From: Vibrio litoralis DSM 17657
GTDB taxonomy: Bacteria > Pseudomonadota > Gammaproteobacteria > Enterobacterales > Vibrionaceae
Assembly (NCBI RefSeq): GCF_000426765.1
Contig: NZ_KE384566.1
Coordinates: 434,001 to 498,000, forward strand
Direction: 5' to 3'
Length of the DNA: 64,000 nt
A program made the translations under genes and the position numbers. The notes under the pieces were generated by a model that was given only the letters and a program-made list of their open reading frames with translations, did not search any database and was not told where the DNA came from. Of this stretch, positions 62,560 to 64,000 are shown piece after piece (position 1 is the stretch's first letter; each line of letters begins with the position of its first letter).

Positions 62560-62560
<1 letters not shown>
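61487..62560 (+). CDS. hisB: Bifunctional histidinol-phosphatase / imidazoleglycerol-phosphate dehydratase
   Basis: The N-terminal HAD domain ([10 protein letters not shown] near the start; cysteine- and histidine-rich zinc segment [14 protein letters not shown]) dephosphorylates histidinol phosphate. The C-terminal domain (from about 165) dehydrates imidazoleglycerol phosphate, with [16 protein letters not shown] and [13 protein letters not shown]. From the GTG at 61487, with AAGGAA six bases upstream, it is 357 residues. An upstream start at 61457 would add ten residues not found in E. coli HisB. The stop overlaps hisH. Confidence 0.95.

Positions 62561-64000
<1,440 letters not shown>

Overview
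The window is a gene-dense, moderately AT-rich stretch of a gammaproteobacterial chromosome. Gene content and gene order (plsX-fab cluster followed by pabC-mltG-tmk-holB-tatD-ptsG; ald|lrp-ftsK-lolA-rarA-serS; bioA|bioBFCD-htpX; gsk-hns-NhaC transporter-his operon) point to the genus Vibrio, most likely chromosome 1. The species cannot be named from the sequence alone. There is no transposase, integrase, phage gene, rRNA, tRNA or CRISPR array. Nearly every gene is a recognisable core gene.

Layout. 1-9960: end of rpmF, then fatty acid synthesis (plsX, fabH, fabD, fabG, acpP, fabF), then pabC, mltG, tmk, holB and a TatD-type nuclease in a tightly coupled run. 10200-12981: glucose PTS transporter ptsG, an RDD membrane protein, and an unrecognised exported beta-rich protein. 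13073-17763: an NSS amino-acid transporter with its 31-residue small subunit, a 29-residue YnhF-type membrane peptide, a YjjU-like patatin, and an isolated type VI secretion FHA protein (TagH-like). 17872-30562: pykA and mlc (divergent), yciK, sohB, focA, yciN, topA, miaE, cysB and a methyltransferase. 30554-39333: ald, lrp, ftsK, lolA, rarA and serS. 39580-45575: a retropepsin-like protein and the complete biotin cluster. 45680-50839: a small unknown, htpX, ybaM, priC, a TSUP permease and dinG. 51604-55445: an OmpU/OmpT-type porin, a UPF0319 protein, gsk and hns. 56162-64000: a lysine-riboswitch-controlled NhaC-family transporter and the his operon hisL-G-D-C-B-H-A-F, with hisF cut by the window end.

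Regulation is unusually legible. There is a BirA operator between bioA and bioB, a LexA box at dinG, a CRP-type site between pykA and mlc, a PurR-like box before gsk, a lysine riboswitch before the NhaC-type gene, and a complete his leader peptide with mutually exclusive antiterminator and terminator hairpins. PtsG, PykA and Mlc in one neighbourhood suggest a glucose-uptake and glycolysis link.

The parts not explained by ordinary genes are repeats: a full-length 126-bp ERIC-type element (50928-51053), an end-to-end fused ERIC remnant directly before ftsK (32545-32590), several 20-33 bp relatives with TATACC...GGTATA ends, a separate ~168-bp MITE-like element after serS (39406-39573), and nine perfect copies of a 7-bp unit that supply the last codons of miaE (27374-27441). 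I found no convincing previously undescribed multi-gene system. The best oddities are the orphan TagH-like protein with a degenerate FHA site, the repeat family, and the loss of one usual iron-sulfur cysteine in DinG.
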